The position numbers and the translations under genes were made by a program. From contig OX104127.1 of the NCBI GenBank assembly GCA_944470555.2, positions 43,451,934 to 43,515,933 on the forward strand: a stretch of DNA of 64,000 nucleotides, read 5' to 3'. This document shows, in pieces, positions 47,375 to 58,716 of the stretch. The notes beneath the pieces were generated by a model that searched no databases, was not told where the DNA came from, and worked only from the letters and a program-made list of their open reading frames with translations. Within the stretch, counting starts at the first letter, position 1. Each line of letters opens with the position of its first letter. The DNA is from Heterobilharzia americana (Eukaryota; Platyhelminthes; Trematoda; Strigeidida; Schistosomatidae).

Positions 47375-47715
47375 ATAGTAATGGTGGGCAGTGGCTTACA
47401 GTAGGACTCGTCAGCTGGATGTACTTGCCTCCCAGTGAGTGATGTTGTTCCCAATAAGACTCGGACTCGGGAGCGATCGCTTCAAACGCCAGAGTGTTAT
47501 CCACTACACCGCTAAGCCACGATAGCCACTTCCTGTGCGACGGATATAGTTTCAATGTTACTGCTTGTATTACACCGTCGTTGATTGGACCCGAGTCTCG
47601 GTGGGAACGACATCACTCACTGGGAGGCAGGTACATCCAGTTGACAAGTCCAAATCGGACAAAATCCGCCTCCTGGATTCCACTGCCCATCATTACTATA
47701 CAACTTTAGACATTT
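47375..47715. repeat. Inverted pair of a second tRNA-like SINE
   Basis: The minus part (47,375-47,560) contains the sequence GTTATCCACTACACCG, an A-box complement, and CTTCAAACGCCAGAG. The plus part (47,560-47,715) contains the shared tail CACTGGGAGGCAGGTACATC. A better plus copy is at 62,585-62,765. Confidence 0.7.
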
Positions 47716-48026
47716 GTATATTTTATAGTGGAATAAAAATAAGCTGCCATCAGGTGAAAGTACTATTCCTCTCTGGGTCATTACTGACTTTCCATTGTAA
47801 GTAATATTGTTTTACAGATAACGGAGACGTCATTAGATAAGTGTTGAGGACTACTAAAATCATTATCTGATATTGGTATGAATCACGATTGAAGTTTACT
47901 AGAAATTCTTTCATTATCAGATGTTAGGCTGTGGCTCATTCTTTAGGACACTGGTGGACCACGGGTTTGAACCCCACTCCATATAGAAACCATTTATTTC
48001 TAAACATTTAAAATATACTGACTTAC

Positions 48027-48187
48027 AACAATTGGTTTTATATCAGATTCTTTGAAATATAAACTTGTTTTATTCGATGAAATTCCGTTTAAATTTAAGA
48101 AATTTTCATAAGCAGATATTGCACGTTTTGTAAGATCATTGAACTTGCGAGCATAATGAATTGATTCTGAACCTGATTTTTGTGAAC
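48027..48187 (-). CDS. KIFBP: KIF-binding protein, penultimate exon
   Basis: The exon has 161 nt; it needs one base from the preceding exon to complete Gly and ends in phase 0 (donor GTAAGT), joining in frame to 43,573. Acceptor is TTGTTCTATAG. It encodes SQKSGSESIHYARKFNDLTK and then RAISAYENFLNL, corresponding to the KIFBP helix pair that precedes the terminal segment. The required entry phase (1) does not match the exit phase (0) of 58,717, so at least one exon between them is unaccounted for. Confidence 0.85.
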
Positions 48188-48199
48188 CTATAGAACAAA

Positions 48200-49010
48200 A
48201 TTTATACATGCATAAATATGCCTATTTATGTAAAACAAGAAATTGCTTAATTCATATTGAAGGATATTAATTACTTGTGAAGTATAGTTTCAATAAATTT
48301 GAAACACTCTACCATTAGATTTTGTAAACATATTTAAATTGAACAACATTAGCAAAAGTCTTACATGAATACTCTTTTCCAGAACACATTAAATACTCAA
48401 CTGCACTATAACATTTAATCCATGGCAATACGATAAGATACTAAACTGCTTAATTTATGAAGTCGAAATAAAACGATTCCAGAAACTATGTTCTTATTAA
48501 CTGAAACAATAAACATACCAAACGAGTCAAAAAGTCTATATTTCTATGGAATGGTTAACATTCAAGATTTTAATATGCCATTGGCAAGTTCAGAGATTAC
48601 GGGAATCTTCCATAGAAAACGAAACATTCCCATCGAGTCATAAAGAATATAAGAGATAGTTCAGGAAAGGATGTTTTTATTTCAACGATATCATTTTGTA
48701 AAGCCTTACAGTCGTATTTATGCATATCACAAACATATAATAGTCTTTTATTGAATAAGTGGGTATTGTCATACCCTTAGGTTAGTGCTAAAAAGTGAAA
48801 TCAAGAATGGAGAGTGGTCGCGTAACAAGCTTTTATAAAACGGAAGCAATGAGAAACTCAACAAGTTTCACAAGATGAAAATTGTTGGTAGATGTGAAAT
48901 GCGAAGATTGATTACCCACTTGATAGATATACAGAAGGTGAAGAAGGAAACAAAAATCATAATGAAGGTGATAACTAACTAATCATTAAATTTTTGAGGG
49001 GGTTGCGGAG
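48200..49010. other. KIFBP intron, no recognised feature
   Basis: AT-rich sequence without repeat partners, RT motifs or exon-like frames that I could recognise. Confidence 0.45.
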
Positions 49011-49019
49011 ATTTGGAAA

Positions 49020-49106
49020 TATTTCAAGTTGTTATTCATCGAAGACTGACATCAGTTGGAGGAACAAAGGAAACCTGGGAGCACTGGACAGCTGTTTCGT
49101 CCCCCT
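49020..49106 (-). repeat. SINE 3' fragment
   Basis: Only the tail and the GACGAAACAGCTGTCC part of the hammerhead remain; the A and B boxes and CUGANGA are absent. Confidence 0.7.
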
Positions 49107-49490
49107 CAAAAATTTAATTGAACTGATGCTCATTGGTGACTAGCTTCGAGAAGTATTCCCGAAGTTCTAATGACAAGTCGTGACCGGTGGAGTCAAAGCC
49201 TGATGGCCGTGAGGACAGATACTCAACGATGACATTGGGTGGCGGTTCGCGCTATATCGTGAGCTAAGAGAAGTTGGAAATATGGAGCATTGGATTCTGA
49301 CCCAGTGGCTCAATGGTAACGTGCTGGCCGCGGAACCTGAAGGTCGCGGGTTCGATCCCTGCTGGTGGGGTCGTGGGTGCGCACTGCCGAGGAGTCCCAT
49401 ACTAGGACGAAACAGCTGTCCAGTGCTCCCAGGTTTCCTTTGTTCCTCAAACTGATGTCAGTATTCGATGAATAACAACTTGAAATAACT
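49107..49490 (+). repeat. Sm-alpha-type SINE, full-length, mutated hammerhead
   Basis: It shows the 5' part (CTCATTGGTGACTAG), tRNA head with TGGCTCAATGG and GGTTCGATCCC, hammerhead module at about 49,377-49,425 and the 3' tail. The core reads CCGAGGA, so invariant U4 is changed to C; GAAA, stem II and the ACAGCTGT stem III are intact. It lies directly before the right-arm RT element. Confidence 0.85.
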
Positions 49491-50698
49491 AATCATTGTC
49501 AAATCGAAAACTGTGAAACTGCCATGATCATGGTAAGTAAGATAAAGCATCAAGAAGCGGAAAAGACATAGGTTCTGATTACTATCTAGTGCAACGAATC
49601 TGCAAATCAAGTTGAAAACTTTCAAAGAAGTTGGTGATAGACCACAGTTAAAGTTCAACACCCAGAACCTGAAGGACAAAACTACAAAAAACATCTTCAT
49701 GTCAGCCATCAGGACAAAATGAGAGACATTGAGCAACATCCCTGAAGAAACACGTGTGGATGAACACTGGAACTCTCTGAAAGCTATGTGGAAAGAATGC
49801 TGCATACCGTATTAGGAAGGAAGAAGAAAGAAGATAAGGAATGGATCTCGACGGCAATATGGAAGCTGATAGAGGAGGGAGAGGAAGATGGTGAAGCAGA
49901 AGAAGAACTAGTTCAATGCAGGGATGAACAACGAAAAGAAGAACTGAATACAACCTATAAAACACTGGATAAGGAAGTGAAGAAGAGTGCTAGGAAGGAC
50001 AAAAGATAAATCTAAGACACACTTGCAAGTGAAGCAGAGGAGGCTGCAGGTAGGAGAGACACAGACCTGACAACACTACATCAAACAACCAGGTTACTAT
50101 CTGGTAGGGAGGAGATCAACACAGATGAAACCAATGAAAGATAGTGAAGGAAACCTAGTTACCAAAGAGAAACAAAGGAAACGATCCACCGACCACTTAA
50201 ACAACTCTTGGATCGACCACCCCCCCACCACCACCACCACCAACTGCAACTCGTTCACAAATACCACCAGCAGCCCACCTACACAACTACCAGTGATCAC
50301 AAGTCCTCTGACAAAAGCAGAAGTCCTCAATGTCATAAAGCTGCCGAAAGCCGAGAAACCAACAGGACCACATGGAATTCCTCCAGAAGCAGTGAAAACA
50401 CATGCAGAGACAACAAGTGACATGCTCACATCACTACTGCAGGAGGTTTGGAGGGAAGGAAGGAAGGAAGGAAGGAATGCAGGTAGGAAGGAAGGGTACC
50501 TGTCGAGTGGAAGAAGTGCTATCTCATCAAACTGTGTAAGAAGGGAGAGTTAAGTGTTTGCAAGAAGTGGCGTGGAATCATGCCCCCTTCCTCTCCACCC
50601 AAAACAAGCGAAATATTATGCCGCATCATCCTGGATAGACTGGAACATGCTTTGCATTCAACTGGATAACGACTGGAACAGGCAGGCAGGCAGGCTTG

Positions 50699-50790
50699 CT
50701 GACTGACTGACTGATTGATTGACTGACTGACTGATTGACTGACTGACTGACTGACTCATTGACTGACTGACTGACTGACTGACTGACCGA
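50699..50790. repeat. (GACT)n imperfect microsatellite
   Basis: Shorter counterpart of 41,918-42,072. Confidence 0.9.
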
Positions 50791-51433
50791 CTGCATTCAG
50801 GAAGTACAAATCATGTTCAGATCAAATTGTGACTCTACGCCACGCATCATCATAGAACACAGCATGGAATGTCAGTCAACTGTACCCTTACCTCAACTTC
50901 AGTGATTTTCAAAATGCGTTCGACAGCGTCAACCTAGAAGTAATTTGGCAACTGCTGCTTCAACACTACGGTTTCACTGCCACAAACCTCTATCCACCCA
51001 CCTCATTCAACAGCAGGTATATGCTGAATGAGGAGGCCACATGTCAAGTGATTGATAATGGAAAGCTCAGCTGAGTGATGCCTTCGAAGTGGAGACAGGA
51101 GTGGGACAAGCTTGACACCCACGATCACCGATCATCTTCCTGATTGTGGTCGACTCGACTGTATTGGATTGGACAGTGAGATGCAGGAAATTGTGAGTAG
51201 CTGTGAGAAAGAAGATGGGCGTAAGCCGGCTGGCTGTTTGACCGATGAGAAGACTAGAAGAAGACTTGTATTCTGCCAACAATGATGATGATTTATGTCT
51301 AATGTGTTGTCGCAGAAATTCGAAGATGTGCAGGCGAAAGTTGACAAGGTGACAGGAGAGGTGAGGTGAGGCACTGGAAGTGAAGATGTGACTTCGGGTG
51401 AACGTAGAGAAGACAGAGGTGATGAAGATACTT

Positions 51434-51857
51434 ATCCACCACCACCACCACCACCACCACCACCACCACCACCACCACCACCACCACCACCACCACCACC
51501 ACCACCACCACCACCACCACCACCACCACCACCACCACCACCACCACCACCACCACCACCACCACCACCACCACCACCACCACCACCACCACCACCACCA
51601 CCACCACCACCACCACCACCACCACCACCACCACCACCACCACCACCACCACCACCACCACCACCACCACCACCACCACCACCACCACCACCACCACCAC
51701 CACCACCACCACCACCACCACCACCACCACCACCACCACCACCACCACTACCACCACCACCACCACCACCACCACCACCACCACCACCACCACCACCACC
51801 ACCACCACCACCACCACCACCACTACCACCACCACCACCACCACCACCATCACCACC

Positions 51858-51888
<31 letters not shown>
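51434..51888 (+). repeat. (CCA)n followed by (CAA)n, about 455 bp
   Basis: About 141 CCA triplets with rare CTA or TCA interruptions (near 51,749, 51,823, 51,849), then about ten CAA triplets. It lies where related copies have a short His/Gln run after MKIP (about eight His codons at 44.85 kb). The left arm has only a short GGT/TGT run at about 41,235-41,272. The very long open frames across it (poly-H, poly-P, poly-V, poly-G) are artefacts. Confidence 0.95.
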
Positions 51889-52256
51889 CGAGGCACCAAT
51901 CACCATGAAGGTGAGAAAACTGAAGGGAGTTCTCGTTTTCACCTACCTATCTAGGCAGCATCGTTTCAACTACAGGCGGTGACGTCGACGACGACGGCGG
52001 CAGGGATGAGGATGTCACAGCAGCCAGGATCAAAAGGCCGGCAAGACAGACCCTCCTGCATTAATCTGAAATCATCAGTGTGCAGATCTACTGCACTACA
52101 CTGAACTGCACTGCACTGCACTGCACTCAGCACAAAGCGTGAACAAGATTCGGATTTTGAAGACTAATGCCAGTCAAGTAAGTCAGTGCTTCCATGTGAT
52201 GTTTGAGAGACTTGCCGCGTCATGAAAAGCATTTCCAACAGACTATAGACATTCCA

Positions 52257-52571
52257 CTTTACTCTGTGTTCGGTGTTCATTCGATCGAATCAACACCAAG
52301 CACATGCAATCTAAATGATGCTGCACCTGTCCCAGATATATGGAAATTTCTACTACCCTTGTCATCACAGAGAAGAGGGGGGAATGGAGAAAACTAGAAA
52401 TATATAAAGACTATCTCGAAGTTGTGGAGTTACCTGATATGAATGTGGACAATACGTTGTATCCGAGACGTTATCCAGTGAGTGCTACTGTTTCACTGTG
52501 TGATATTTCTAATAAACTGACTAGAACGGAATTACACTGGACCACAGTGCCCGAGTTTTACACTTAAACTC
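52257..52571 (+). repeat. 315-bp dispersed repeat nested in the RT element
   Basis: Right-arm counterpart of 40,557-40,871, inserted at the same site. The 64-codon frame over its 5' junction is identical in both arms and the internal 75-codon frame differs at only a handful of residues. Confidence 0.8.
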
Positions 52572-53147
52572 AGGCATACATCACATCTGCAGCCGCCTAT
52601 GCTCATTCGATACTGACACTGAAGATGTAGATCAGATGGTGAGAATAATAAGAACAAGCAACAAGAAACTCACTCTGTCTGTGGATGAACCAACTAACGA
52701 GGTATCATCCAAGAAATATGCAGAAGGAAGTGGAGATGGATCAGTTACACACTGACAAGACCATTTGGGGTCATTGCGAGGCAAGGTGTGGCCTCAAATG
52801 TAGCTGAAATCAGAAAGGACGTGTTGGGCGTGTGAGGGTGACATGGAGGATATCGAGTCAGGTTGAAATGACAGCTTGTGTGCAGTGGTGTAGCCAGGTT
52901 GAAAAGACTGAGGAGTAGGGAGTGAAATGGAGACGTGCAACTGAAGCCCCATATCCTACTGGGAACCCAATGTAGAAATAGTAATAATAATAATGAACAT
53001 ATAACTAGTGCAAACTTTGAAACGCATTACATCGGATTCGTTTCCTAATATCATGATAGCGCTTCTTGGCCCGAAATATTGCCAAGTTTAATTTGGATAA
53101 ATAAACACTTAGAGTACGTGAGTACCAACTGGATAATCTTCAACGGT

Positions 53148-53281
53148 GTTGATGGGTAACTTTAGTTTTATTACTTTTATTGTGACGTATTGGTATCGGG
53201 GATTTCGACATTCAACATTTTCGCCTCATCTTCGTGCTGATCAGGAGCAATGCAGGCAGACTCCCTAGTTCAGCCATTCAT
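53148..53281 (+). repeat. Right-arm gap filler with LTR-like similarity
   Basis: These 134 bp sit exactly where the left arm holds the Gypsy element. They share GTGCTGAT and TCCCTAGTTCAGCC with the 5' LTR (35,225-35,266) at identical spacing and the same strand, plus a weaker match around CATTTT. They may be a relic of a related LTR. Confidence 0.4.
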
Positions 53282-53980
53282 AGAGTGATCACCTTAAGCT
53301 TGTAGTTTGTTCAATTTCTTCCCTCGAACATATCATTCAGCTGTCAGGTATGGTACGCTTTTGAGATGTTTGTCTGCATCCGGAATGTCTGAGAACATTC
53401 CGCGCACCTTCTCCAAACCTTATACACTTCGCACCTCTTTCGGTTTTCGGTTTGCCGATCAAAGTGAGCTAGAAATACATCGTTCGCAAACATTCATGTT
53501 TCGGTCTATTAAATTCGCGTCGTTGTCAATTGGGTTGCTAGCAACGGATACTGGACCTAACGCATACACGAAGTGAAAGCATTCTCTCAAATTGCGGATC
53601 TATTAAGACTCATTGATTGCGCCAACGGAGTAAAGGGTCTCCGTGGAAAATAACGTTTTTACTTCAAAATAATAAATAATCCGGTCGTCTGAGCTTTTTG
53701 TTTCTATCTGACGTATTTTCTTACTTGTTTTTGTTACTAGTGCTTACATGTGGGTAAGATATAGAGTGTTTTGTTACTGGCGCACGTTGATTTACATGGG
53801 ACTAGTCAGATGTTAGACAGTAGTAGCACACTCGGCCCTTACAATATCCAGAAAATGTATGTGTTTGCGTGTCAAATGCAAGTTTTTGATGTTGTTGTTC
53901 AATTTCCTTTTCGCCTAACGGAGATGAAATTAGGTATCATATTGGGAGATGATGTATAAGTATCCCATGAAGATAGGATA
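53282..53980 (+). repeat. Large inverted duplication, right arm, outer block
   Basis: Partner of 34,358-35,057. The outer end falls at GGGATA/AGGATA in the two arms, after which similarity ceases. Confidence 0.9.
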
Positions 53981-53989
53981 GGAAGTGGA

Positions 53990-55200
53990 GATGGATCTGT
54001 TATAGACTGACAATGCCGTTTGAGGACGTCATGCGTCAGGCCGTCGAGTGGGATGCAGATGGGAAAGTATGCAGTCGCCAAAAGTTTGTTAAAAATAAGA
54101 TCGATCAATATTAACTAAATCATTAACCGCACACTGTTGACTGATCAGTGCTGGATGAATCAAGTTTCTGGAAAGATATTCGAATTTCTTGTAAAAAGTA
54201 CCAATTCTAGTCCGAACTACGCTGATGATTAGTATAACTGTTAGTATGACTTAAAACGTTTGCTGACCTTATCAGGTTTGTCAAATTTATAAGCATCAGT
54301 CAGGTAATTGTGGGTGATACAATGTAGCGTAAACGAAGGTTCTTATGTTCTCAGATAGGACTTATGAATAATGTGACTGTAAACTATTTGAGATGCTGAA
54401 GTGTACAAACACTTGCATCGAGATCTTGTGCGTAATTTCGGTAATGAGTCACTGTTGAATCTAAATATGTTCTTGATTCACAGAATTGAATAATCTGATA
54501 ATTTATAAGTGTACAAGCAATGACTGAAATCTTATTACGAAAATAGTAATTTAACAGTAATCAGTCAAAGTAACTACTTAGTTCTGTTAGAGTGCTTCAT
54601 GTTCTCAACCGATTTCTGTCTTTCGATAGATAACTTAGGCGGAAAAAAAACATTTTTTGTCTTTCAGGGAAACACATCGTAAATCCAGTAGTGAAGATTG
54701 GAACATATTCTATTTCAAATGAAAACAACATCACTGGATAAATATCACTCATCTGAAACGTTCTCTAGCATATCAGCATACATTCTTGAACGTTAAGCAA
54801 TTCTAAAACCAGACCCTAGTGAGATATCTTGAAAGATATAGTGTCTACATACAGTTCGCTAGTATAGGAGATAAGTAATTAAAATAACCTGCAACTTATG
54901 TCACAATAAGAAAGAAATTTCTTATCTGATTTGTTTGTCATATAGCTGAATATCCCGTCAATCTAGAAAACTACAAACACAGTTAAAGGTTAAATGTCAT
55001 TGAAATCATGCATCATTTAAGGAACTATTCAAAATGAGGTATAACGGACAGCTATTTTATCTAATTCTTAACGATCGTAAAATGTCATAGATAGATGTAA
55101 TGCTTCAAATAATCTCAAAAATTACAACAACGAATCATTTACAAATTCATGAGTTCATTTCTTGTTTAGAAACCGATTCTTCATGGATATTCTATTAGTT
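53990..55200. other. KIFBP intron, no recognised feature
   Basis: AT-rich with no long frames, repeat partners or exon-like segments that I could recognise. At least one KIFBP exon is expected somewhere between 48,187 and 58,717. Confidence 0.45.
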
Positions 55201-55464
55201 CTTTTCATTTCCTGACCGATAGCAGCTACCGTGACATGGTGATCAGGTTTGCATTAACAATGACCCAGTGAGCTATGCTAGTGAACGTTTCTTCCCTCGA
55301 CAATTCCACCATAAAAGAAAGGTCAGTCGGATAACGGTGAGATAAAAAGCAATTACTGTTATAGTGTAAATTGGTGTCCTATGATGAGGGTCTGGAGGCA
55401 GTCATAATGCTAACTGAATCGGGTAGGACAGCAGCAAGTTGTTTCCCGCTGACGACTATCACTA

Positions 55465-55728
55465 CTACGCTGATGCTGCTTTCCCTGTGGAATGGCCGTT
55501 CCAAAGGCTAGCCTTAAAATCAGCAGACTCTCCGTTTACCCCATAGTGTATTGGTGCCGGTGAAACAGGTCCACAGCCGAATTTGGACATAACAAAGCTA
55601 TCAAACTTCAAAGAAGGCCCTGTGTCATTAACTTCAAGCGGATTTCTCCTGACATCTGTCGTGACAGCCTTCCACGTGGTGAGCAGTTGAGAAGTATCAA
55701 CCATTCTCACAAATGTGTCAGCTTTCAC
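55465..55728 (-). pseudogene. Unassigned open frame, probably repeat-derived
   Basis: An 87-codon frame that ends in GKAASA and is rich in Gly, Ser and Pro. Its higher GC content than the surrounding intron suggests an inserted repeat. No domain is recognised and there is no exon-like splice context matching KIFBP. Confidence 0.35.
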
Positions 55729-55959
55729 GTTCCCTCAGATGACGTGTATAGAAACAACTTAAACTCAATTTAGAAATAGGTATTCTAGTCTGAATCTACC
55801 CTTACCTAAATTCTTCTACTGGATAACGTTAAAGTAATCATGTTTCTTCGTAAATACACAACCGCCTACTAGCTATTTCCTGACAGATATTTCTGTTAAT
55901 TAGTTTAAATGCATTTGTTTTTCCAACAATTAAGTGACTGTAGTTTTCATATAATTATC

Positions 55960-56115
55960 ATTATGTGACACCTCAGTTGGCAGAGCATTGTACCAGAAAT
56001 CCGGTGGTCGCTGCTTCAAATCCTGCCGTGGACCAAATTTTCATCTCACCTTCTATCATCATCCAGTATAAATACTAGTCTGCCAAACCACAGTTATCTG
56101 AGGTAATCAAATGAC
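55960..56115 (+). repeat. tRNA-headed SINE, family 2
   Basis: Head CCTCAGTTGGCAGAGCAT (A-box-like), B-box-like GCTTCAAATCCTGCC, then a tail TACTAGTCTGCCAAACCACAG that is shared with 61,325-61,355 and, inverted, with 8,885-8,935. Confidence 0.75.
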
Positions 56116-56785
56116 AATTATCACTATATTTTTTGAAAGTTATGCTAGAACCTTTCATAGAATTATTTGTGAAGATTTGATGGATTTAATGGTAGGTATC
56201 ATCATCGATTAATATAGGCTGAAGAAGTGCCAAAACGTTGAGGCCAACGGAAGAGTATTCCATCTTAGTTTGGAACTTCTCTGCAGTGCACACAGGTTAG
56301 TTGATAATCAGCATAAAATTGTTATGTAATTGATTGACTTGTGAAGAATTGATCTATTTTAAGGCACTAAATATCTAGACCATAACTGTTAGGAATGTCC
56401 TAGAAGAAGTTTAACGCCGAGTTTGATTTAATCATTCTAAGAAAAAACTTTTCTAAACTTACTTTAGATAACTCTTAAAATGGTTTTTATTGAAATTCAT
56501 TTCATGTTATCTAAAAATTAATACACGATTAACTTAGTTACATATTGAGTTTTATGTTCACAGACAAAGGAGAGGAATAGAAAGATTCTTATCTCGTTTG
56601 TTCTTACACCTTCCACTACAATGGCATTCTGAGGCCAGTTAAAATGACTTTCTTGAATCAGTTATTCCTTTTCAAAATAATCGTGATACTAACGGGATTA
56701 TAAAACTTCAAATTTGTCTTTTCTAGGGTTATTAGACTTGAATCAATATGCGTAAGAATAACAACGGGCCTTGACGATCACGGCA

Positions 56786-58140
56786 GTCATCATCATCATT
56801 ATTTATCCCATTGGTTCCTAGTTGAACATAGGGCTTCAGTAGCACGTCTCCATTACACTCTCATCTCTGAAATATTTTCAACCTGGATCCACAACCTCCC
56901 ACAACCTATCATTTCTTCCTCACACCATCTCATCCATCTCAGCCTGGCCTCGCACAACCAACTCGTCGATTCCCATCTGGCTTCCACTCGATGGCTAGGC
57001 ATGGCCTGACGCGTGATGTCCCAAGTCGACCATCTCAGTGTATGCTCAATCCAATCCATCTTCACTTCCTTACACTGCATATTTGTTCAGCGATAGCTTC
57101 TTGCCTCGTTGCTTCGTCACCAGCCAGTCAGCCAGCCAGCCAGCCAGCCAACCAGACTTCCTTCTTCCTTATTCTTATCATCCTGCCCATCTCAGCTTCA
57201 CTAACCAGCCAGTGTACGCAGTTGTTCATGAATGTCTGTACTTTGTTGGAAATGCTCTTCGTAACACTCCAAGTCTCTCAACCATACACGAGCACTAACT
57301 CGACTTCACGTTAGTGTTGACAATTCGGATGTTGTTCACGCTTTTGCTGAGTGGAGTGCAGAAGATCTCCACACTGGTTTCAGGTTAATGAACACCTGTC
57401 TTGTTGTCTTTCCGATCCTGACTGGCTTTGACATTCTCATCTGTGCCTGTGTCGCCAGTAGTTGAAATGTTGCTACCTAGATAGGTGAAACAGTCTACTT
57501 CCTTTAATTTTCTCCCATTGATGGTGATTGCAGTTTGTTGGTTGGGTATCTTCATCACCTCTGTCTTCTCTACGTTCACTTGAAGTCCAGTTTTCGCTGC
57601 CTCATCTCTTCCATCAACTTGTTAGTTTTCACCTGTAGATCTTCAAGTATGTGCTAGAAGACATTAGACACGAGTCATCGTTGGCGAAATCCAAATCTCC
57701 TTCGGGGGTGTTTTCATCTGTCCAGCATACCCTCTCTTCTCGCTCCTCACTGTTTGTTGCATGATCCAGTCGACCACAATCAGGAATATCATGGATGATA
57801 GTAGACAGTCTTGTCTTACTCTTTCCTGTCTTCACTTCGACGGCATCACTGAGCTTCCCATTGTGAATTACTTGGCATGTTGTATCTTCACATAGTTGTT
57901 GAATGAGGCTGATAAAGATTTGCGGTATTCCATAATGTTGAAGCAGCAGCTGCCAAATTACTTCTCGGTCGACGCTGTCGAAAGCTTTTTCAAAGTGGAT
58001 GAGGTTGAGGTATAATAGAGAGTTGACTGCCATTCTATACTCTGTTCTATGATGATGCGTAGTGAAGCGTTGCAATTTAGTCCGCACATGATTTGTACTT
58101 CCTGAATCCAACCTGTTTATAACATGCCTCACTCAGGAGT
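56786..58140 (-). mobile_element. 5'-truncated endonuclease/RT element
   Basis: The minus strand shows a palm segment (LNLIHFEKAFDSVDREVIWQ), then GKLSDAVEVKTG, a degenerate DLDFANDDSC in place of FADD, NVEKTEVMKIP, FTYLGSNIS and a C-terminal tail down to about 56,800. Compared with the other copies there is no CCA run here; the site reads MKIPNQQT. Several frameshifts. It lies in a KIFBP intron. Confidence 0.85.
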
Positions 58141-58272
58141 GGGTCTTTTCAAAGATTAAGATAGATAATAGCTAAATATTCATTTTTACTTAGTATTCCA
58201 CACTAGAGTCAAGTATAAAACAGTGGCGATTCACCTCTACTTACTAATCACACATAACCGAAAATATCCAAG

Positions 58273-58275
<3 letters not shown>

Positions 58276-58329
<54 letters not shown>
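58276..58329. repeat. (AT)n microsatellite
   Basis: About 27 AT units, directly followed by a minus-strand SINE tail fragment (58,330-58,370). Confidence 0.95.
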
Positions 58330-58332
<3 letters not shown>

Positions 58333-58369
58333 GGTAGTATTCATTACAGAATGACATCAATTGCAGAAC

Positions 58370-58680
58370 GATTTAAAGCCTGAGATCCGTGACATGGGTC
58401 AAGCAATCGGAAGGGAAGCGGTTGTCAAATGAAGACCTTGGGTGATAGTCGCATCATATGGTGAGCTGGCAGAAGTTGGAAACTGTGAATCATTGAACTC
58501 TGACCACGCAACCGGATGGTTAATGCGTTAACCGTGAAACCTGAAGGTTCTGAGTTCGACCCCTAGCCAGGTCAGGGGATGCGTACTGCTGAAGAATCCT
58601 ATACTAGGACGGAACAGATATTCAGTGCTCCTAGGTTTTCAAAGGTTTTCCAACTGATATAAGTCAAGGAATACGACGAA
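58370..58680 (+). repeat. Sm-alpha-type SINE, mutated hammerhead
   Basis: 5' part, tRNA head (GGATGGTTAATGCG, B-box-like GAGTTCGACCCC), and hammerhead remnant: core CTGAAGA is consistent with CUGANGA, but GAAA reads GGAA and stem III is altered (CAGATATT). Cleavage is not expected. Confidence 0.75.
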
Positions 58681-58716
58681 AAAGGCATTTGGTAGATCAA
58701 AATATCAACAACTAAC

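Larger units (their letters stand above)
49491..52990 (+). mobile_element. Endonuclease/RT non-LTR element, right-arm copy (longest in window)
   Basis: It contains the endonuclease-RT linker (49,788-50,009, ending LDKEVKKSARKDKR), the RT start (SPLTKAEVLNVIKLPKAEKP near 50,310-50,370), a palm segment near 50,890, a late RT segment interrupted by a 426-bp CCA tract, a C-terminal part split by a nested 315-bp repeat, and a TAATAA tail at 52,980. Frames are broken throughout. From 50,090 on it is shared with the left arm; 49,491-50,090 is only here. Confidence 0.85.
50090..53147 (+). repeat. Large inverted duplication, right arm, inner block
   Basis: Partner of 39,931-42,895. The outer end at 53,147 (CTTCAACGGT) corresponds exactly to 39,931. 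Confidence 0.9.

Noticed and set aside
49300..49365. Functional tRNA gene
   Set aside because: This is the tRNA-derived head of an Sm-alpha-type SINE and several copies with the same downstream sequence exist in the window.
51388..51982. Open frames of about 150-195 codons encoding poly-His, poly-Pro, poly-Val or poly-Gly
   Set aside because: All are reading frames of the same (CCA)n microsatellite on the two strands; length comes from the repeat, not from selection on a protein.
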